DNA of 64,000 nt from the NCBI RefSeq assembly GCF_030412785.1, contig NZ_CP125295.1, positions 868,001 to 932,000 on the forward strand. The letters are read 5' to 3'. Positions 54,135-63,304 of the stretch are shown one piece after another. Within the stretch, counting starts at the first letter, position 1, and every line of letters begins with the position of its first letter. The notes beneath the pieces are model-generated. The model was not told where the DNA came from. It ran no database searches and worked only from the letters and a program-made list of their open reading frames with translations. Position numbers and translations under genes: made by a program. Source of the stretch: Paraburkholderia sabiae (GTDB taxonomy: Bacteria; Pseudomonadota; Gammaproteobacteria; Burkholderiales; Burkholderiaceae).

Positions 54135-54935
54135 ATGCAACGTCGTTTCATTCTCAAGCTGGCAGCCGCGTTTAGCGCAGTGACGCTGTTCGGCGCATCG
54201 CAACTTGCGTTCGCCGACGAATCGATCAAGGTCGGCGTGACGGGCGGCCCGCACGCGCAACTGATGGACGTCGTGAAGACGGTCGCGGCGAAGAACGGCC
54301 TGAACATCAAGGTCATCGAGTTCTCGGACTACGTGCAGCCCAACGCGGCGCTCGCGGGCGGCGACCTCGACGCGAACAGCTACCAGCACGATCCGTATCT
54401 GCAGGCGCAGGTGAACGACCGCGGCTACAAGCTGATCAAGATCGCCGATACGGTGACGTTCCCGATGGGCATCTACTCGAAGAAGATCAAGACGCTGGCC
54501 GAGTTGCCGAACGGCGCGAAGATCGCCGTTCCGAACGATCCGACCAACGGCGGCCGCGCGTTGCTGTTGCTGCAGAAGCAGGGCTTGATCAAGCTGCGCG
54601 CCGACGCGGGCCTGAAGGCGACGCCGCTCGATATCGCCGAGAACCCGAAGAAGCTGAAGATCGTCGAACTCGACGCAGCGCAGATTCCGCGCTCGCTCGG
54701 CGACGTCGACGCAGCGGCCATCAACACGAACTTCGCGATGGAAGCCGGTCTGAAGCCTAAGCAGGACGCAATCGCGATCGAAGATCCGAAGGGTCCGTAC
54801 GTGAACATCATCGCGATCCGCGAGTCGGATCGGAACAAGCCGTGGGTGGCGAAGCTGATCTCGGCTTACCACTCGCCGGAAGTGAAGCAGTACATCGAGA
54901 GCAAGTTTGGCGGCGCGGTGATCGCGGCCTGGTGA
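54135..54935 (+). CDS. metQ: Methionine ABC transporter, substrate-binding protein
   Basis: A 266-residue NlpA/MetQ-family binding protein that captures methionine in the periplasm. A signal peptide (about 1-28, LAFADE) precedes the mature domain, which starts IKVGVTGGPHAQLMDVV and contains VIEFSDYVQPNAALAGGDLDANSYQH. There is no lipobox Cys, so unlike E. coli MetQ it is probably soluble. It closes the metNIQ operon and is followed by a terminator. The SD is weak (AAAGG). Confidence 0.95.
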   Translation: MQRRFILKLAAAFSAVTLFGASQLAFADESIKVGVTGGPHAQLMDVVKTVAAKNGLNIKVIEFSDYVQPNAALAGGDLDANSYQHDPYLQAQVNDRGYKLIKIADTVTFPMGIYSKKIKTLAELPNGAKIAVPNDPTNGGRALLLLQKQGLIKLRADAGLKATPLDIAENPKKLKIVELDAAQIPRSLGDVDAAAINTNFAMEAGLKPKQDAIAIEDPKGPYVNIIAIRESDRNKPWVAKLISAYHSPEVKQYIESKFGGAVIAAW

Positions 54936-55008
54936 ACTTTGGTTGAAGGCCGGTTGAATCGCGTGGACGCCGCTGGCGTTCATGCGATTGCTCAGACTTA
55001 TCGGTGAG

Positions 55009-55037
55009 AACCCGGACTTGGCCTCCGGGTTTTTTCC
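55009..55037 (+). terminator. Terminator of metNIQ
   Basis: The 8-bp stem AACCCGGA / TCCGGGTT is followed by TTTTTTCC, about 75 bp after metQ. Confidence 0.88.
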
Positions 55038-55138
55038 GGTTTAGAATAGCACGACCGTTCGCTATTTCCGTCATCCTGTCGGGGAGCGATATCCTCAATA
55101 CCAAGCAATCCCGGAGCGGCTGCCGCAGAGGCTATCGC

Positions 55139-55144
55139 TATAAT
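55139..55144 (+). promoter_or_regulatory. -10 element for etfB
   Basis: TATAAT within CGCTATAATGTCC, 41 bp before the etfB ATG. No good -35 is visible 17 bp upstream. Confidence 0.5.
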
Positions 55145-55184
55145 GTCCGTCGGGTTGACGTATTCGTAACTTTGGAGCGTGTGC

Positions 55185-55934
55185 ATGAAAATCCTGGTGC
55201 CAGTCAAGAGAGTGGTTGACTACAACGTGAAGGTCCGCGTGAAGTCGGACAACACGGGTGTCGACATTGCCAATGTGAAGATGTCGATGAATCCGTTCGA
55301 CGAAATCGCCGTCGAAGAAGCCGTGCGTCTGAAGGAAGCGGGCGTGGCGACGGAAGTGATCGCCGTGTCGGCAGGCGTGACGCAATGTCAGGAAACGCTG
55401 CGCACGGCGCTGGCAATCGGCGCGGATCGCGCGATCCTGATCGAATCGAATGAAGACCTGCAGCCGCTGGCTGTCGCGAAGCTGCTGAAGGCGCTGGTCG
55501 ACAAGGAACAGCCGCAGCTCGTCATTCTTGGCAAGCAGGCCATTGATGACGACTCCAACCAGACCGGCCAGATGCTGGCTGCTTTGGCGAATCTGCCGCA
55601 AGCGACGTTTGCATCGAAGGTTGTTGTGGCTGACGGCAAGGCAACCGTAGCGCGTGAAGTCGACGGCGGTGCGGAAACGCTGTCGCTGAAGCTGCCCGCA
55701 GTCGTGACGACCGATCTGCGCCTGAACGAGCCGCGTTATGTGACGCTGCCGAACATCATGAAGGCGAAGAAGAAGCCGCTCGAAACCGTGAAGCCGGAAG
55801 ACCTGGGCGTCGATGTCACGCCGCGTCTGAAGACGCTGAAGGTCAGCGAGCCGCCGAAGCGCTCGGCTGGCGTGAAGGTGGCCGACGTGAAGACGCTGGT
55901 CGAGAAGCTCAAGACCGAAGCCAAGGTGCTTTGA
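55185..55934 (+). CDS. etfB: Electron transfer flavoprotein subunit beta
   Basis: A 249-residue AMP-binding subunit of ETF, which passes electrons from acyl-CoA dehydrogenases to ETF:ubiquinone oxidoreductase. [19 protein letters not shown], the signature with [14 protein letters not shown] and [17 protein letters not shown] are characteristic. The ATG at 55185 has GGAG 7 nt upstream; an ATG two codons earlier is less likely. It shares a transcript with etfA, which starts 28 bp downstream. Confidence 0.97.
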   Translation: MKILVPVKRVVDYNVKVRVKSDNTGVDIANVKMSMNPFDEIAVEEAVRLKEAGVATEVIAVSAGVTQCQETLRTALAIGADRAILIESNEDLQPLAVAKLLKALVDKEQPQLVILGKQAIDDDSNQTGQMLAALANLPQATFASKVVVADGKATVAREVDGGAETLSLKLPAVVTTDLRLNEPRYVTLPNIMKAKKKPLETVKPEDLGVDVTPRLKTLKVSEPPKRSAGVKVADVKTLVEKLKTEAKVL

Positions 55935-55962
55935 TTTCTACGGGCACATGGAGACGAATGAA

Positions 55963-56898
55963 ATGACGATTCTGGTAATTGCTGAACACGACAACGCGGC
56001 GCTCAAGGCAGCGACGCTGAATACGGTCGCTGCCGCGCAGAAGATCGGTGGCGACGTGCATGTGCTGATCGCTGGTCACAACGCGCAAGGTGCTGCTGAT
56101 GCGGCTGCGAAGGTGGCGGGCGTGGCCAAGGTGCTGCTGGCTGACGCGCCGCAACTGGCCGAAGGTCTCGCGGAAAACATCGAGGCGACGGTGCTGAACA
56201 TCGCGAAGGATTTTTCGCACATCCTCGCGCCCGCTACGGCCTACGGCAAGAACATCGCGCCGCGTATCGCCGCGAAGCTCGACGTCGCGCAGATCAGCGA
56301 CATCACGGCAGTCGATTCCGCCGATACGTTCGAACGCCCGATCTACGCAGGCAATGCGATCGCGATCGTGCAATCGGCTGACCCGATCAAGGTCATCACG
56401 GTTCGCTCGACGGGTTTCGATCCGGTAGCAGCGGAAGGCGGCAGCGCATCGGTCGAGAAGATCGAAGCGGCGGCTGACTCCGGCATCTCGCAGTTCGTGA
56501 GCCGCGAAGTGACGAAGCTCGACCGTCCGGAACTGACGTCGGCGAACATCATCGTGTCGGGTGGTCGGGGTCTGGGTAGCGGCGAGAACTACAACAAGGT
56601 TCTCGAGCCTCTGGCGGACAAACTCAACGCAGCGATGGGCGCGTCGCGCGCAGCTGTCGATGCGGGTTATGTCCCGAACGATTATCAGGTCGGTCAAACC
56701 GGCAAGATCGTCGCGCCGCAGCTGTACATCGCGGTCGGCATCTCGGGTGCGATCCAGCACTTGGCAGGCATGAAGGACTCGAAGGTTATCGTCGCGATCA
56801 ACAAGGACGAAGAAGCGCCGATCTTCAGCGTCGCGGATTACGGTCTGGTTGGCGATCTGTTCGCCGTCGTGCCCGAACTGGTGAAGGAACTCGGCTGA
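55963..56898 (+). CDS. etfA: Electron transfer flavoprotein subunit alpha
   Basis: A 311-residue FAD-binding subunit of ETF. N-terminal [17 protein letters not shown], and the C-terminal FAD motif [20 protein letters not shown] followed by [14 protein letters not shown]. The start at 55963 is preferred over 55948 because GGAGACGAATGAA provides an SD. It follows etfB; an acyl-CoA dehydrogenase gene is next, after a terminator. Confidence 0.97.
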   Translation: MTILVIAEHDNAALKAATLNTVAAAQKIGGDVHVLIAGHNAQGAADAAAKVAGVAKVLLADAPQLAEGLAENIEATVLNIAKDFSHILAPATAYGKNIAPRIAAKLDVAQISDITAVDSADTFERPIYAGNAIAIVQSADPIKVITVRSTGFDPVAAEGGSASVEKIEAAADSGISQFVSREVTKLDRPELTSANIIVSGGRGLGSGENYNKVLEPLADKLNAAMGASRAAVDAGYVPNDYQVGQTGKIVAPQLYIAVGISGAIQHLAGMKDSKVIVAINKDEEAPIFSVADYGLVGDLFAVVPELVKELG

Positions 56899-56935
56899 TC
56901 GAACGACGCGCCGTCTGAGGGCGCGCGACACCAGG

Positions 56936-56975
56936 AAAGAGGCGCGAGGATGAAACATCCAGCGCCTCTTTTTTC
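56936..56975 (+). terminator. Terminator after etfA
   Basis: The 10-bp stem AAAGAGGCGC / GCGCCTCTTT is followed by TTTTTC; the loop is 16 nt. It lies 25 bp before the acyl-CoA dehydrogenase start. Confidence 0.82.
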
Positions 56976-57000
56976 ATTTGAGCCAGGGAGGAGACACACC

Positions 57001-58791
57001 ATGAGCTACACGGCACCCATCAAGGACATGATGTTCGTGATGCAGGAACTGGCCGGACTGGACGATATCGCTGCGCTGCCCGGACTCGAGGAAGCGAACG
57101 CCGATACCGCACAGGCCGTGCTCGAAGAATCCGCGAAGCTGTGCGGAGAAGTGCTGGCGCCGTTGAACGTCGAAGGCGACCGCAATCCGAGTAGCTGGAA
57201 GGACGGTAAGGTCACGGCGACGCCCGGTTTCGCCGATGCGTTTCGCCAGTTCTCCGCGGGTGGTTGGCAAGGCGTGCAGCACCCGGTCGAATACGAAGGG
57301 CAGGGGCTGCCGAAGCTGATCGCGACGGCGTGCATCGAAATGCTCAATGCGTCGAATCTGTCGTTTGCTTTGTGTCCGTTGTTGACGGATGGCGCTATTG
57401 AAGCGTTGCTCACCGCTGGCAGCGGAGCGCAAAAGCAGACCTACGTGCCCAAGCTGATCTCCGGCGAATGGACGGGCACGATGAACCTCACCGAGCCGCA
57501 AGCCGGCTCCGATCTCGCGATGGTACGCACGCGTGCCGAGCCGCAAGGCGATGGTTCGTACAAGGTGTTCGGCACGAAGATTTTCATCACGTGGGGCGAG
57601 CACGATATGGCGGACAACATCGTGCACTTGGTGCTCGCGCGCACGCCCGATGCGCCCGAAGGCGTGAAGGGCATTTCGCTGTTCCTCGTGCCGAAGTTTC
57701 TTGTGAACGAAGACGGCTCGCTCGGCGAGCGCAACGACGTGCATTGTGTGTCGATCGAACATAAGCTCGGGATCAAGGCGAGCCCGACTGCTGTTCTGCA
57801 GTTCGGCGATCATGGTGGCGCAATCGGTCAGCTGATCGGCGAAGAGAATCGCGGCCTTGAATACATGTTCATCATGATGAACGCGGCGCGGTTTGCGGTC
57901 GGCATGCAGGGCGTGGCCGTCGCGGACCGTGCGTATCAGAAGGCCGTCGCGTATGCGAAAGAACGCGTGCAGAGTCGTCCCGTCGATGGTTCGGCGAAGC
58001 AGGCCGTGTCGATCATTCATCATCCGGACGTACGGCGCATGCTGTCGACGATGCGTGCGCTTACGGAAGCCTCACGTTCGCTGGCGTATGTCGCCGCATC
58101 GCACAGCGACGTCGCGCATCATCACGCCGACGAAGCGAAGCGCGCCGAGCACCTGGCGATCTACGAATACCTGGTGCCGATCGTGAAGGGCTGGAGCACG
58201 GAGCTTTCCGTCGATGTGGCGAGCCTCGGCGTGCAGGTGCACGGCGGCATGGGTTTCATCGAGGAAACGGGTGCGGCGCAGTACTACCGCGACGCACGCA
58301 TCCTGCCGATCTACGAAGGCACGACGGCGATTCAGGCAAACGATCTTGTTGGTCGAAAGACTTTGCGCGATGGCGGCGCGGTCGCAAGCAAGCTGCTCGC
58401 GGGCATCGCAGAGACCGTCGAAGCTCTGAAGCAGCAGAAGGGCGCAGCCTTCGAGTCGATGCAAAAGCATCTGTCGCGTGGACATGATGCGTTGCAATCG
58501 ACGGTGGCGTTCGTCGTCGCAAATGCGAAGAGCGATCCGAACGCAGTGTTCGCAGGCAGCGTGCCGTATCTGAAGCTCGCGGGGATCGTGCTGGGCGGCT
58601 GGCAGATGGCGCGCGCGATGCTCGCTGCACAAGAAAAGCACGCGAGCGATCCGTCGTTCTACGGCGCAAAAATCGCAACTGCGCAATTCTTTGCGGAACA
58701 CGTGCTGTCGCAGGCCGTAGCGCTCGAAGCATCGATTACCAGCGCAAAAGGTGGCGAAGGCGTGCTGGCGCTACACGAAGACCAGTTCTAA
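57001..58791 (+). CDS. Acyl-CoA dehydrogenase (DmdC-like/long form, with C-terminal extension)
   Basis: A 596-residue FAD dehydrogenase that introduces a double bond in an acyl-CoA and passes electrons to ETF. The N-terminal helical domain, FAD-binding NLTEPQAGSDLAMVRTRA and the C-terminal signature VQVHGGMGFIEETGAAQYYRDA are clear; a further about 130-residue domain follows, as in DmdC-type (methylmercaptopropionyl-CoA) and long-chain enzymes. The substrate is not certain. SD GGGAGGAGA is 7 nt before the ATG. Its place after etfBA fits the electron path. Confidence 0.9.
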   Translation: MSYTAPIKDMMFVMQELAGLDDIAALPGLEEANADTAQAVLEESAKLCGEVLAPLNVEGDRNPSSWKDGKVTATPGFADAFRQFSAGGWQGVQHPVEYEGQGLPKLIATACIEMLNASNLSFALCPLLTDGAIEALLTAGSGAQKQTYVPKLISGEWTGTMNLTEPQAGSDLAMVRTRAEPQGDGSYKVFGTKIFITWGEHDMADNIVHLVLARTPDAPEGVKGISLFLVPKFLVNEDGSLGERNDVHCVSIEHKLGIKASPTAVLQFGDHGGAIGQLIGEENRGLEYMFIMMNAARFAVGMQGVAVADRAYQKAVAYAKERVQSRPVDGSAKQAVSIIHHPDVRRMLSTMRALTEASRSLAYVAASHSDVAHHHADEAKRAEHLAIYEYLVPIVKGWSTELSVDVASLGVQVHGGMGFIEETGAAQYYRDARILPIYEGTTAIQANDLVGRKTLRDGGAVASKLLAGIAETVEALKQQKGAAFESMQKHLSRGHDALQSTVAFVVANAKSDPNAVFAGSVPYLKLAGIVLGGWQMARAMLAAQEKHASDPSFYGAKIATAQFFAEHVLSQAVALEASITSAKGGEGVLALHEDQF

Positions 58792-58814
58792 CAAGACGAC
58801 ACACAAGCAGCAAA

Positions 58815-58843
58815 CAAAAACGGCGCCCAAGGGCGCCGTTTTC
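58815..58843. terminator. Terminator between convergent acyl-CoA dehydrogenase and dadA genes
   Basis: A perfect stem AAAACGGCGCCC / GGGCGCCGTTTT with A/T tracts on both flanks. Confidence 0.9.
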
Positions 58844-58866
58844 ACATCGAAACTCAGTAAAACGAA

Positions 58867-60153
58867 TCAGGCATAAGCCGGACGCGTCTGACCCGCCGTT
58901 TCGCCGAGATAGCGATGCACCGACAGATCGCCCGATTGAATCGCCGGACGCTTGCCCGAGATCAGATCGGCGAGCAGTTGACCCGAACCGCACGACATCG
59001 TCCAGCCGAGCGTCCCATGTCCCGTGTTCAGGAACAGGTTCGACACGGGCGTGCGGCCGACGATGGGGGTGCCGTCCGGCGTCATCGGACGCAGACCCGT
59101 CCAGAACGTCGCCTTCGACGTATCGCCGCCGCCCGGGAACAGGTCGTTGACGCACATTTCGAGCGTTTCGCGGCGCGCCTGCTTCAGCTTCTTGTCGAAG
59201 CCGACGATCTCGGCCATGCCACCGACGCGAATCCGGTCGTCGAAGCGCGTGATTGCGATCTTGTACGTCTCGTCGAGCACCGTCGACACGGGCGCGGACT
59301 TCGCATCGACGATCGGTGCCGTGATCGAGTAGCCCTTGAGCGGATACACGGGAATCTTGACAATGTCCGCGAGGAACTTCGTCGAGTACGAGCCGAGCGC
59401 GACGACGAAGCTGTCCGCACGCACGATTTCACCGCCGCACTTCACGCCGGCGATGCGGTCGCCTTCCATCGCGAGTGCGTCGATCGGCGTGTTGTAGCGG
59501 AACTTGACGCCCAGTTGTTCGGCGAGCGCGGCGAGGCGCGTCGTGAACAGCTGGCAGTCGCCCGTTTCATCGCCCGGCAGACGCAGGCCGCCCGTCAGCT
59601 TGTGCGACGTCGCGGCGAGCGCCGGTTCGGCACGCGCGAGATCGGCGGGCATCAGCAGTTCGTACGGCACATTCGCTTCCTCGAGCACGGCGATGTCCTT
59701 CGCCGCGCCGTCGAGTTGCTGTTGCGTGCGGAACAGCTGCAGCGTGCCACCCGTGCGGCCTTCGTACTTGATGCCCGTTTCGGCGCGCAACGCTTGCAGG
59801 CAGTCGCGGCTGTATTCGGCGAGACGCACCATGCGGCCCTTGTTGACGGCATAGCGCGCGGACGTGCAGTTCTGCAGCATCTGCCACATCCACTGAAGCT
59901 GGAATTGCGTGCCGTCGAGCCGGATGGCGAGCGGCGCGTGTTTCTGGAACATCCATTTGACGGCCTTCAGCGGCACGCCCGGTGCCGCCCACGGCGCAGC
60001 GTAGCCAGGCGAGATCTGGCCGGCGTTGGCGAAGCTCGTTTCGAGCGCAGGGCCAGCCTCGCGGTCGATTACCGTGACTTCGTGACCCGCGCGCGCAAGA
60101 TAATAGGCGCTCGTTACCCCAACGACGCCACTGCCCAGAACGACGACTCGCAT
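58867..60153 (-). CDS. dadA: D-amino acid dehydrogenase small subunit
   Basis: A 428-residue FAD enzyme that deaminates D-alanine and other D-amino acids, feeding electrons to the respiratory chain. The Rossmann motif [19 protein letters not shown] at the N-terminus, [18 protein letters not shown] and the C-terminal [16 protein letters not shown] are diagnostic. dadX (alanine racemase) is not adjacent. The divergent Lrp-family regulator 166 bp away is its probable activator, as in dad systems of other proteobacteria. Confidence 0.94.
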   Translation of the reverse strand: MRVVVLGSGVVGVTSAYYLARAGHEVTVIDREAGPALETSFANAGQISPGYAAPWAAPGVPLKAVKWMFQKHAPLAIRLDGTQFQLQWMWQMLQNCTSARYAVNKGRMVRLAEYSRDCLQALRAETGIKYEGRTGGTLQLFRTQQQLDGAAKDIAVLEEANVPYELLMPADLARAEPALAATSHKLTGGLRLPGDETGDCQLFTTRLAALAEQLGVKFRYNTPIDALAMEGDRIAGVKCGGEIVRADSFVVALGSYSTKFLADIVKIPVYPLKGYSITAPIVDAKSAPVSTVLDETYKIAITRFDDRIRVGGMAEIVGFDKKLKQARRETLEMCVNDLFPGGGDTSKATFWTGLRPMTPDGTPIVGRTPVSNLFLNTGHGTLGWTMSCGSGQLLADLISGKRPAIQSGDLSVHRYLGETAGQTRPAYA

Positions 60154-60319
60154 AGCTGCTCCATAAAGGTCTAAAGGCTCGCGGCTTGGTGGGAAACCTC
60201 GTGCATCGCGATTTTGTTCGATTGACGAGGTGATATGCCGGATACCCAGTGTTAACCGCTATACTATTTGCGTCGGGGTAGGTTTTGTTATCGTATTTTT
60301 GGGATTTTCAGTAAATACC
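60154..60319. promoter_or_regulatory. Divergent dadA/lrp promoter region
   Basis: This 166-bp region is AT-rich towards the lrp side. TATACT (60260) is a plausible -10 for lrp. I cannot define Lrp boxes from sequence alone; control of dadA and autoregulation are inferred from the arrangement. Confidence 0.45.
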
Positions 60320-60808
60320 ATGCGTACACAGCGTCATCCCGTGCGAGCGCTCGACAAGCTCGATCACAAGATCCTGAAAATCCTTCAGATCGACGGCCGG
60401 ATCGCGATGAAGGAGTTGTCCGAGCAGGTGGGGCTGTCGGTGACGCCGTGCATCGAGCGCGTCAAGCGCATGGAGCGCGACGGCGTGATCACCGGCTACC
60501 ACGCGCGCGTGAATCCCGCGGAGCTGGGCGCGGCGCTGCTGGTGTTTGTCGAGATCACGCTGGATCACAAAAGCGGCAACATGTTCGACCAGTTCCGGCG
60601 CGAAGTGCAGAAGATTCCCGAGGTGCTCGAATGTCATCTGGTGTCGGGCGACTTCGACTATCTGATCAAGGCGCGCATCGGCGAAATGGCCGACTACCGG
60701 AAACTGCTCGGCGACATCCTGCTGCAACTGCCCGGCGCGGTGCAGTCGAAGAGCTATGTCGTGATGGAAGAAATCAAGGAAACACTGACGATCGCCGTTG
60801 GCGAATGA
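60320..60808 (+). CDS. Lrp/AsnC-family transcriptional regulator
   Basis: A 162-residue regulator. Residues 15-70 form the winged helix-turn-helix (LDKLDHKILKILQIDGRIAM, ELSEQVGLSVTPCIERVKRM). Residues 85-155 are the RAM/ligand domain, with VPEVLECHLVSGDFDYL-like sequence and KSYVVMEEIKETL. The high similarity pattern to Lrp and the divergent dadA suggest a DadR/Lrp role in alanine or leucine sensing. The start at 60320 gives the normal length; an upstream start is rejected. Confidence 0.93.
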   Translation: MRTQRHPVRALDKLDHKILKILQIDGRIAMKELSEQVGLSVTPCIERVKRMERDGVITGYHARVNPAELGAALLVFVEITLDHKSGNMFDQFRREVQKIPEVLECHLVSGDFDYLIKARIGEMADYRKLLGDILLQLPGAVQSKSYVVMEEIKETLTIAVGE

Positions 60809-60872
60809 CGCGCCCGGCAAGCCTCGTCAGACACTGAACCGGCCCTCAAACTCACGCTCGACAAAAGCCGTA

Positions 60873-60896
60873 AATACTGTATATTTATACAGTATT
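60873..60896. promoter_or_regulatory. LexA (SOS) box
   Basis: The 24-bp palindrome AATACTGTATA-TT-TATACAGTATT contains CTGT-N8-ACAG and is nearly identical to the E. coli SOS consensus. It lies 24 bp before the radical SAM start codon, where LexA would block the promoter. Confidence 0.85.
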
Positions 60897-60919
60897 CAGC
60901 GTTGCTTTTGACGTGTGCC

Positions 60920-62059
60920 GTGACCGACTACGACCGAGACATTCCCGAATATCCGATCGCGCCGCCTGCTCCGCGCAAAGGGCGGGGCGCGATCACGAAT
61001 TTGCAGGGCCGCTATGAAGTCGATCAGCGCGAGGCGATCGACGACGGCTGGATCGCGCCGTCGGAAGAGGAAAGCGGCCGTCCCGCGCTGCGTACGCAAG
61101 TGTTCGAGGAGCGTGCGAAGAGCATCCTTACGCACAACCAGTCGCCGGATATTCCGTTCGGCGTGTCGCTGAATCCTTATCGCGGGTGTGAACACGGCTG
61201 CATCTATTGTTTCGCGCGGCCTACGCATAGCTATCTCGGCTTGTCGCCGGGGCTCGACTTCGAGAGCCGGATCTACGCGAAGGTCAACGCGCCCGAGTTG
61301 CTCGCTCGCGAGATGGCGAAGAAGTCATATGTGCCGGAGCCGATCGCACTCGGCGTGAATACGGATGCGTGGCAGCCCGCCGAACGCGATCTGCAACTCA
61401 CGCGGCGCGTGATCCAGGTGATGAGCGATCACAATCAGGCGTTCGCGGCGATCACGAAGAACTCGCTGATCGAGCGGGACATCGACTTGCTGGCGCCGAT
61501 GGCGGAGAAAGGGCTGATGATGGCGGCGATCACCATCACGACGCTCGACGCCGACATCGCCCGCACGCTCGAACCGCGCGCTGCGACGCCCGCACGGCGG
61601 CTGAGAGCGATCCGTGCGTTGAGCGAGGCGGGCATTCCTGTGGGCGTCAGCATCGCCCCCGTGATTCCGTTCGTCACGGATCAGGACATGGAGCGTGTGC
61701 TCGAAGCCTGCGCGGAAGCGGGCGCAACCAGCGCGAGCTACATCGTGCTGCGTTTGCCGTGGGAAGTGGCGCCGCTCTTCAAGGGCTGGCTGGACGCGCA
61801 TTTCCCCGACCGCGCCGAGCGCGTGATGAACCGCGTGCGCGATATGCGCGGCGGCAAGGACTACGACTCGTCGTTTTCGACGCGTATGAAAGGCGAGGGG
61901 CTATGGGCCGATCTGCTGAAGCATCGCTTTGCGAACGCGGTTCGGCGGCTTGGATTGAATGCGCGCAATCACGGCATTCTCGACATGTCGCACTTCCGTC
62001 GCGTCGAGCAGGCTAAACCCGCCGCGCCGGCAAGCTCGTCTCAGATGAGTCTCTTCTGA
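60920..62059 (+). CDS. PA0069-family radical SAM protein (SplB-like)
   Basis: A 379-residue radical SAM enzyme. The cluster motif CEHGCIYCFARPTHSYLG holds Cys90, Cys94 and Cys97, a CxxxCxxC pattern. AITKNSLIERDIDLL and SIAPVIPFVTDQDME are typical of the PA0069/Rv2578c group, which is related to spore photoproduct lyase; reaction and substrate are unknown. Start is GTG at 60920 (a TTG at 60902 is possible). A near-perfect LexA box directly upstream implies induction by DNA damage. No imuAB-dnaE2 genes are adjacent. Confidence 0.87.
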   Translation: MTDYDRDIPEYPIAPPAPRKGRGAITNLQGRYEVDQREAIDDGWIAPSEEESGRPALRTQVFEERAKSILTHNQSPDIPFGVSLNPYRGCEHGCIYCFARPTHSYLGLSPGLDFESRIYAKVNAPELLAREMAKKSYVPEPIALGVNTDAWQPAERDLQLTRRVIQVMSDHNQAFAAITKNSLIERDIDLLAPMAEKGLMMAAITITTLDADIARTLEPRAATPARRLRAIRALSEAGIPVGVSIAPVIPFVTDQDMERVLEACAEAGATSASYIVLRLPWEVAPLFKGWLDAHFPDRAERVMNRVRDMRGGKDYDSSFSTRMKGEGLWADLLKHRFANAVRRLGLNARNHGILDMSHFRRVEQAKPAAPASSSQMSLF

Positions 62060-62073
62060 CTCTGAGCGGGCGC

Positions 62074-62541
62074 TTATTGTGAGATCGCTTTCGCGGCTTC
62101 GACCTGAGACTCGAAGTACGTCTGGAACGATAGCGCGAGCCCAGTCATCAACAGGAAGGCGCCGATCAGCAGCGAAAAGATCACGACGAAGATGACAGTC
62201 CAGCCGGAGCGGCTTTGCTGCTCTGTGTGCGCATTGAACTGGGCGTCCCATTTTTCATCGGGGCGAAGGCCGTAGACGATCGCCGCGAGGAATGCGGCCA
62301 GCATCGACACGGCGCCTGGAAACGCGAGCACCCAGCCCATGATCGCGGTACGCTCAGTAGCGGCGAGCAGCATGAAACCCGGAATGCCGATGATCGTGCC
62401 GACGAGATGCGCCCAGCCCCAGACGTCGCGGAGGCCATACAGATAGAAGCGGTGTGCCCCGAGCGTGCCAAAGAAGAAAGCGAGCGCGGCGGTAAGGGTC
62501 TTCGAGCGAAAGCGCGAGTTATGCGTAGCGACAGTGGCCAT
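62074..62541 (-). CDS. TM2 domain-containing membrane protein
   Basis: A 155-residue membrane protein. Residues 10-70 form a TM2 domain: two helices with a tight hydrophilic turn (AFFFGTLGAHRFYLYGL), then two further hydrophobic segments (about 75-95 and 115-140). TM2 proteins are of unknown biochemical role. The start at 62541 begins MATVATHN; an upstream ATG at 62595 adds a basic tail. It converges on the radical SAM gene with only 14 bp between stops. Confidence 0.85.
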   Translation of the reverse strand: MATVATHNSRFRSKTLTAALAFFFGTLGAHRFYLYGLRDVWGWAHLVGTIIGIPGFMLLAATERTAIMGWVLAFPGAVSMLAAFLAAIVYGLRPDEKWDAQFNAHTEQQSRSGWTVIFVVIFSLLIGAFLLMTGLALSFQTYFESQVEAAKAISQ

Positions 62542-62954
62542 GAACGTGAGCGACAGGATGACGGATGGCTTGCGATGGCTGCGCATCCGACGCACAGCCG
62601 ACGCGCATTCTACGCCGCCCGCTTAGCGTGCGGCACGTGTCGCTGCTTATGCCGGGAGCCTGGCCAGACCGATGAGCCGTACCGCTGCTGTCCTGCATGG
62701 AATCCCGGCGGCGCACACGACGTGGCGTCGGCGCGACGGTCTCGCGAGCACCGCAAGAAGCCGCCTCGTGAAGTGCTTCACGGCTTTCCCAGAGGGGTTG
62801 TTCGGACGATTTGGGCGTCGGATGAAGCAGAATTTAAGCGCTGGCTCCGCGCTGATGCTTCAGTTTATCCCGCTAAGTGTTTGTTGTGATTTTGGTTTCG
62901 GGATATAATCGCGTGTTTCAGTAGTTTCGAACCCCGGTTTTCAAGGATTCTAGT
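62542..62954. other. Intergenic region upstream of rpsP
   Basis: This 413-bp region has no convincing gene. It contains the rpsP promoter at 62881-62909 and, further left, ordinary GC-rich DNA without a strong hairpin that I can see. Confidence 0.5.
62881..62909 (+). promoter_or_regulatory. rpsP promoter (-35/-10)
   Basis: TTGTTG (62881) and TATAAT (62904) with a 17-bp spacer form a near-consensus sigma-70 promoter, 46 bp before the rpsP start. Confidence 0.82.
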
Positions 62955-63209
62955 ATGGTCATCATCCGCTTGGCTCGTGGCGGCTCGAAGAAGCGCCCGT
63001 TCTACAACATCGTCGCAACCGATTCGCGTAGCCGTCGTGACGGCCGCTTTATCGAGCGCGTTGGTTTCTACAACCCGGTCGCAACGAAGGGCGAGTCGCT
63101 GCGTATCGCTCAAGACCGCCTGACGTACTGGCAAGGCGTTGGCGCGCAACTGTCGCCGACGGTTCAGCGTCTGGTGAAGGAAGCGCAAAAGGCGCAACCG
63201 GCTGCGTAA
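62955..63209 (+). CDS. rpsP: 30S ribosomal protein S16
   Basis: An 84-residue small-subunit protein. [38 protein letters not shown] and the C-terminal [13 protein letters not shown] are the S16 signature. It is the first gene of the rpsP-rimM-trmD-rplS operon, of which only rimM is also in this window. Confidence 0.98.
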   Translation: MVIIRLARGGSKKRPFYNIVATDSRSRRDGRFIERVGFYNPVATKGESLRIAQDRLTYWQGVGAQLSPTVQRLVKEAQKAQPAA

Positions 63210-63304
63210 TTGCAGTTTTAAGGTACATCGTCGGCTCGTGCAGCAGTGGTTCTGTGCGAGTCTGAGATGTGCAAGTTTGACGTATGCAGGCTTGAGGTTC
63301 GCTG

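Noticed and set aside
62672..62908. A 78-codon plus-strand frame upstream of rpsP
   Set aside because: It runs through the rpsP promoter and has Arg-rich, unstructured composition; no SD.
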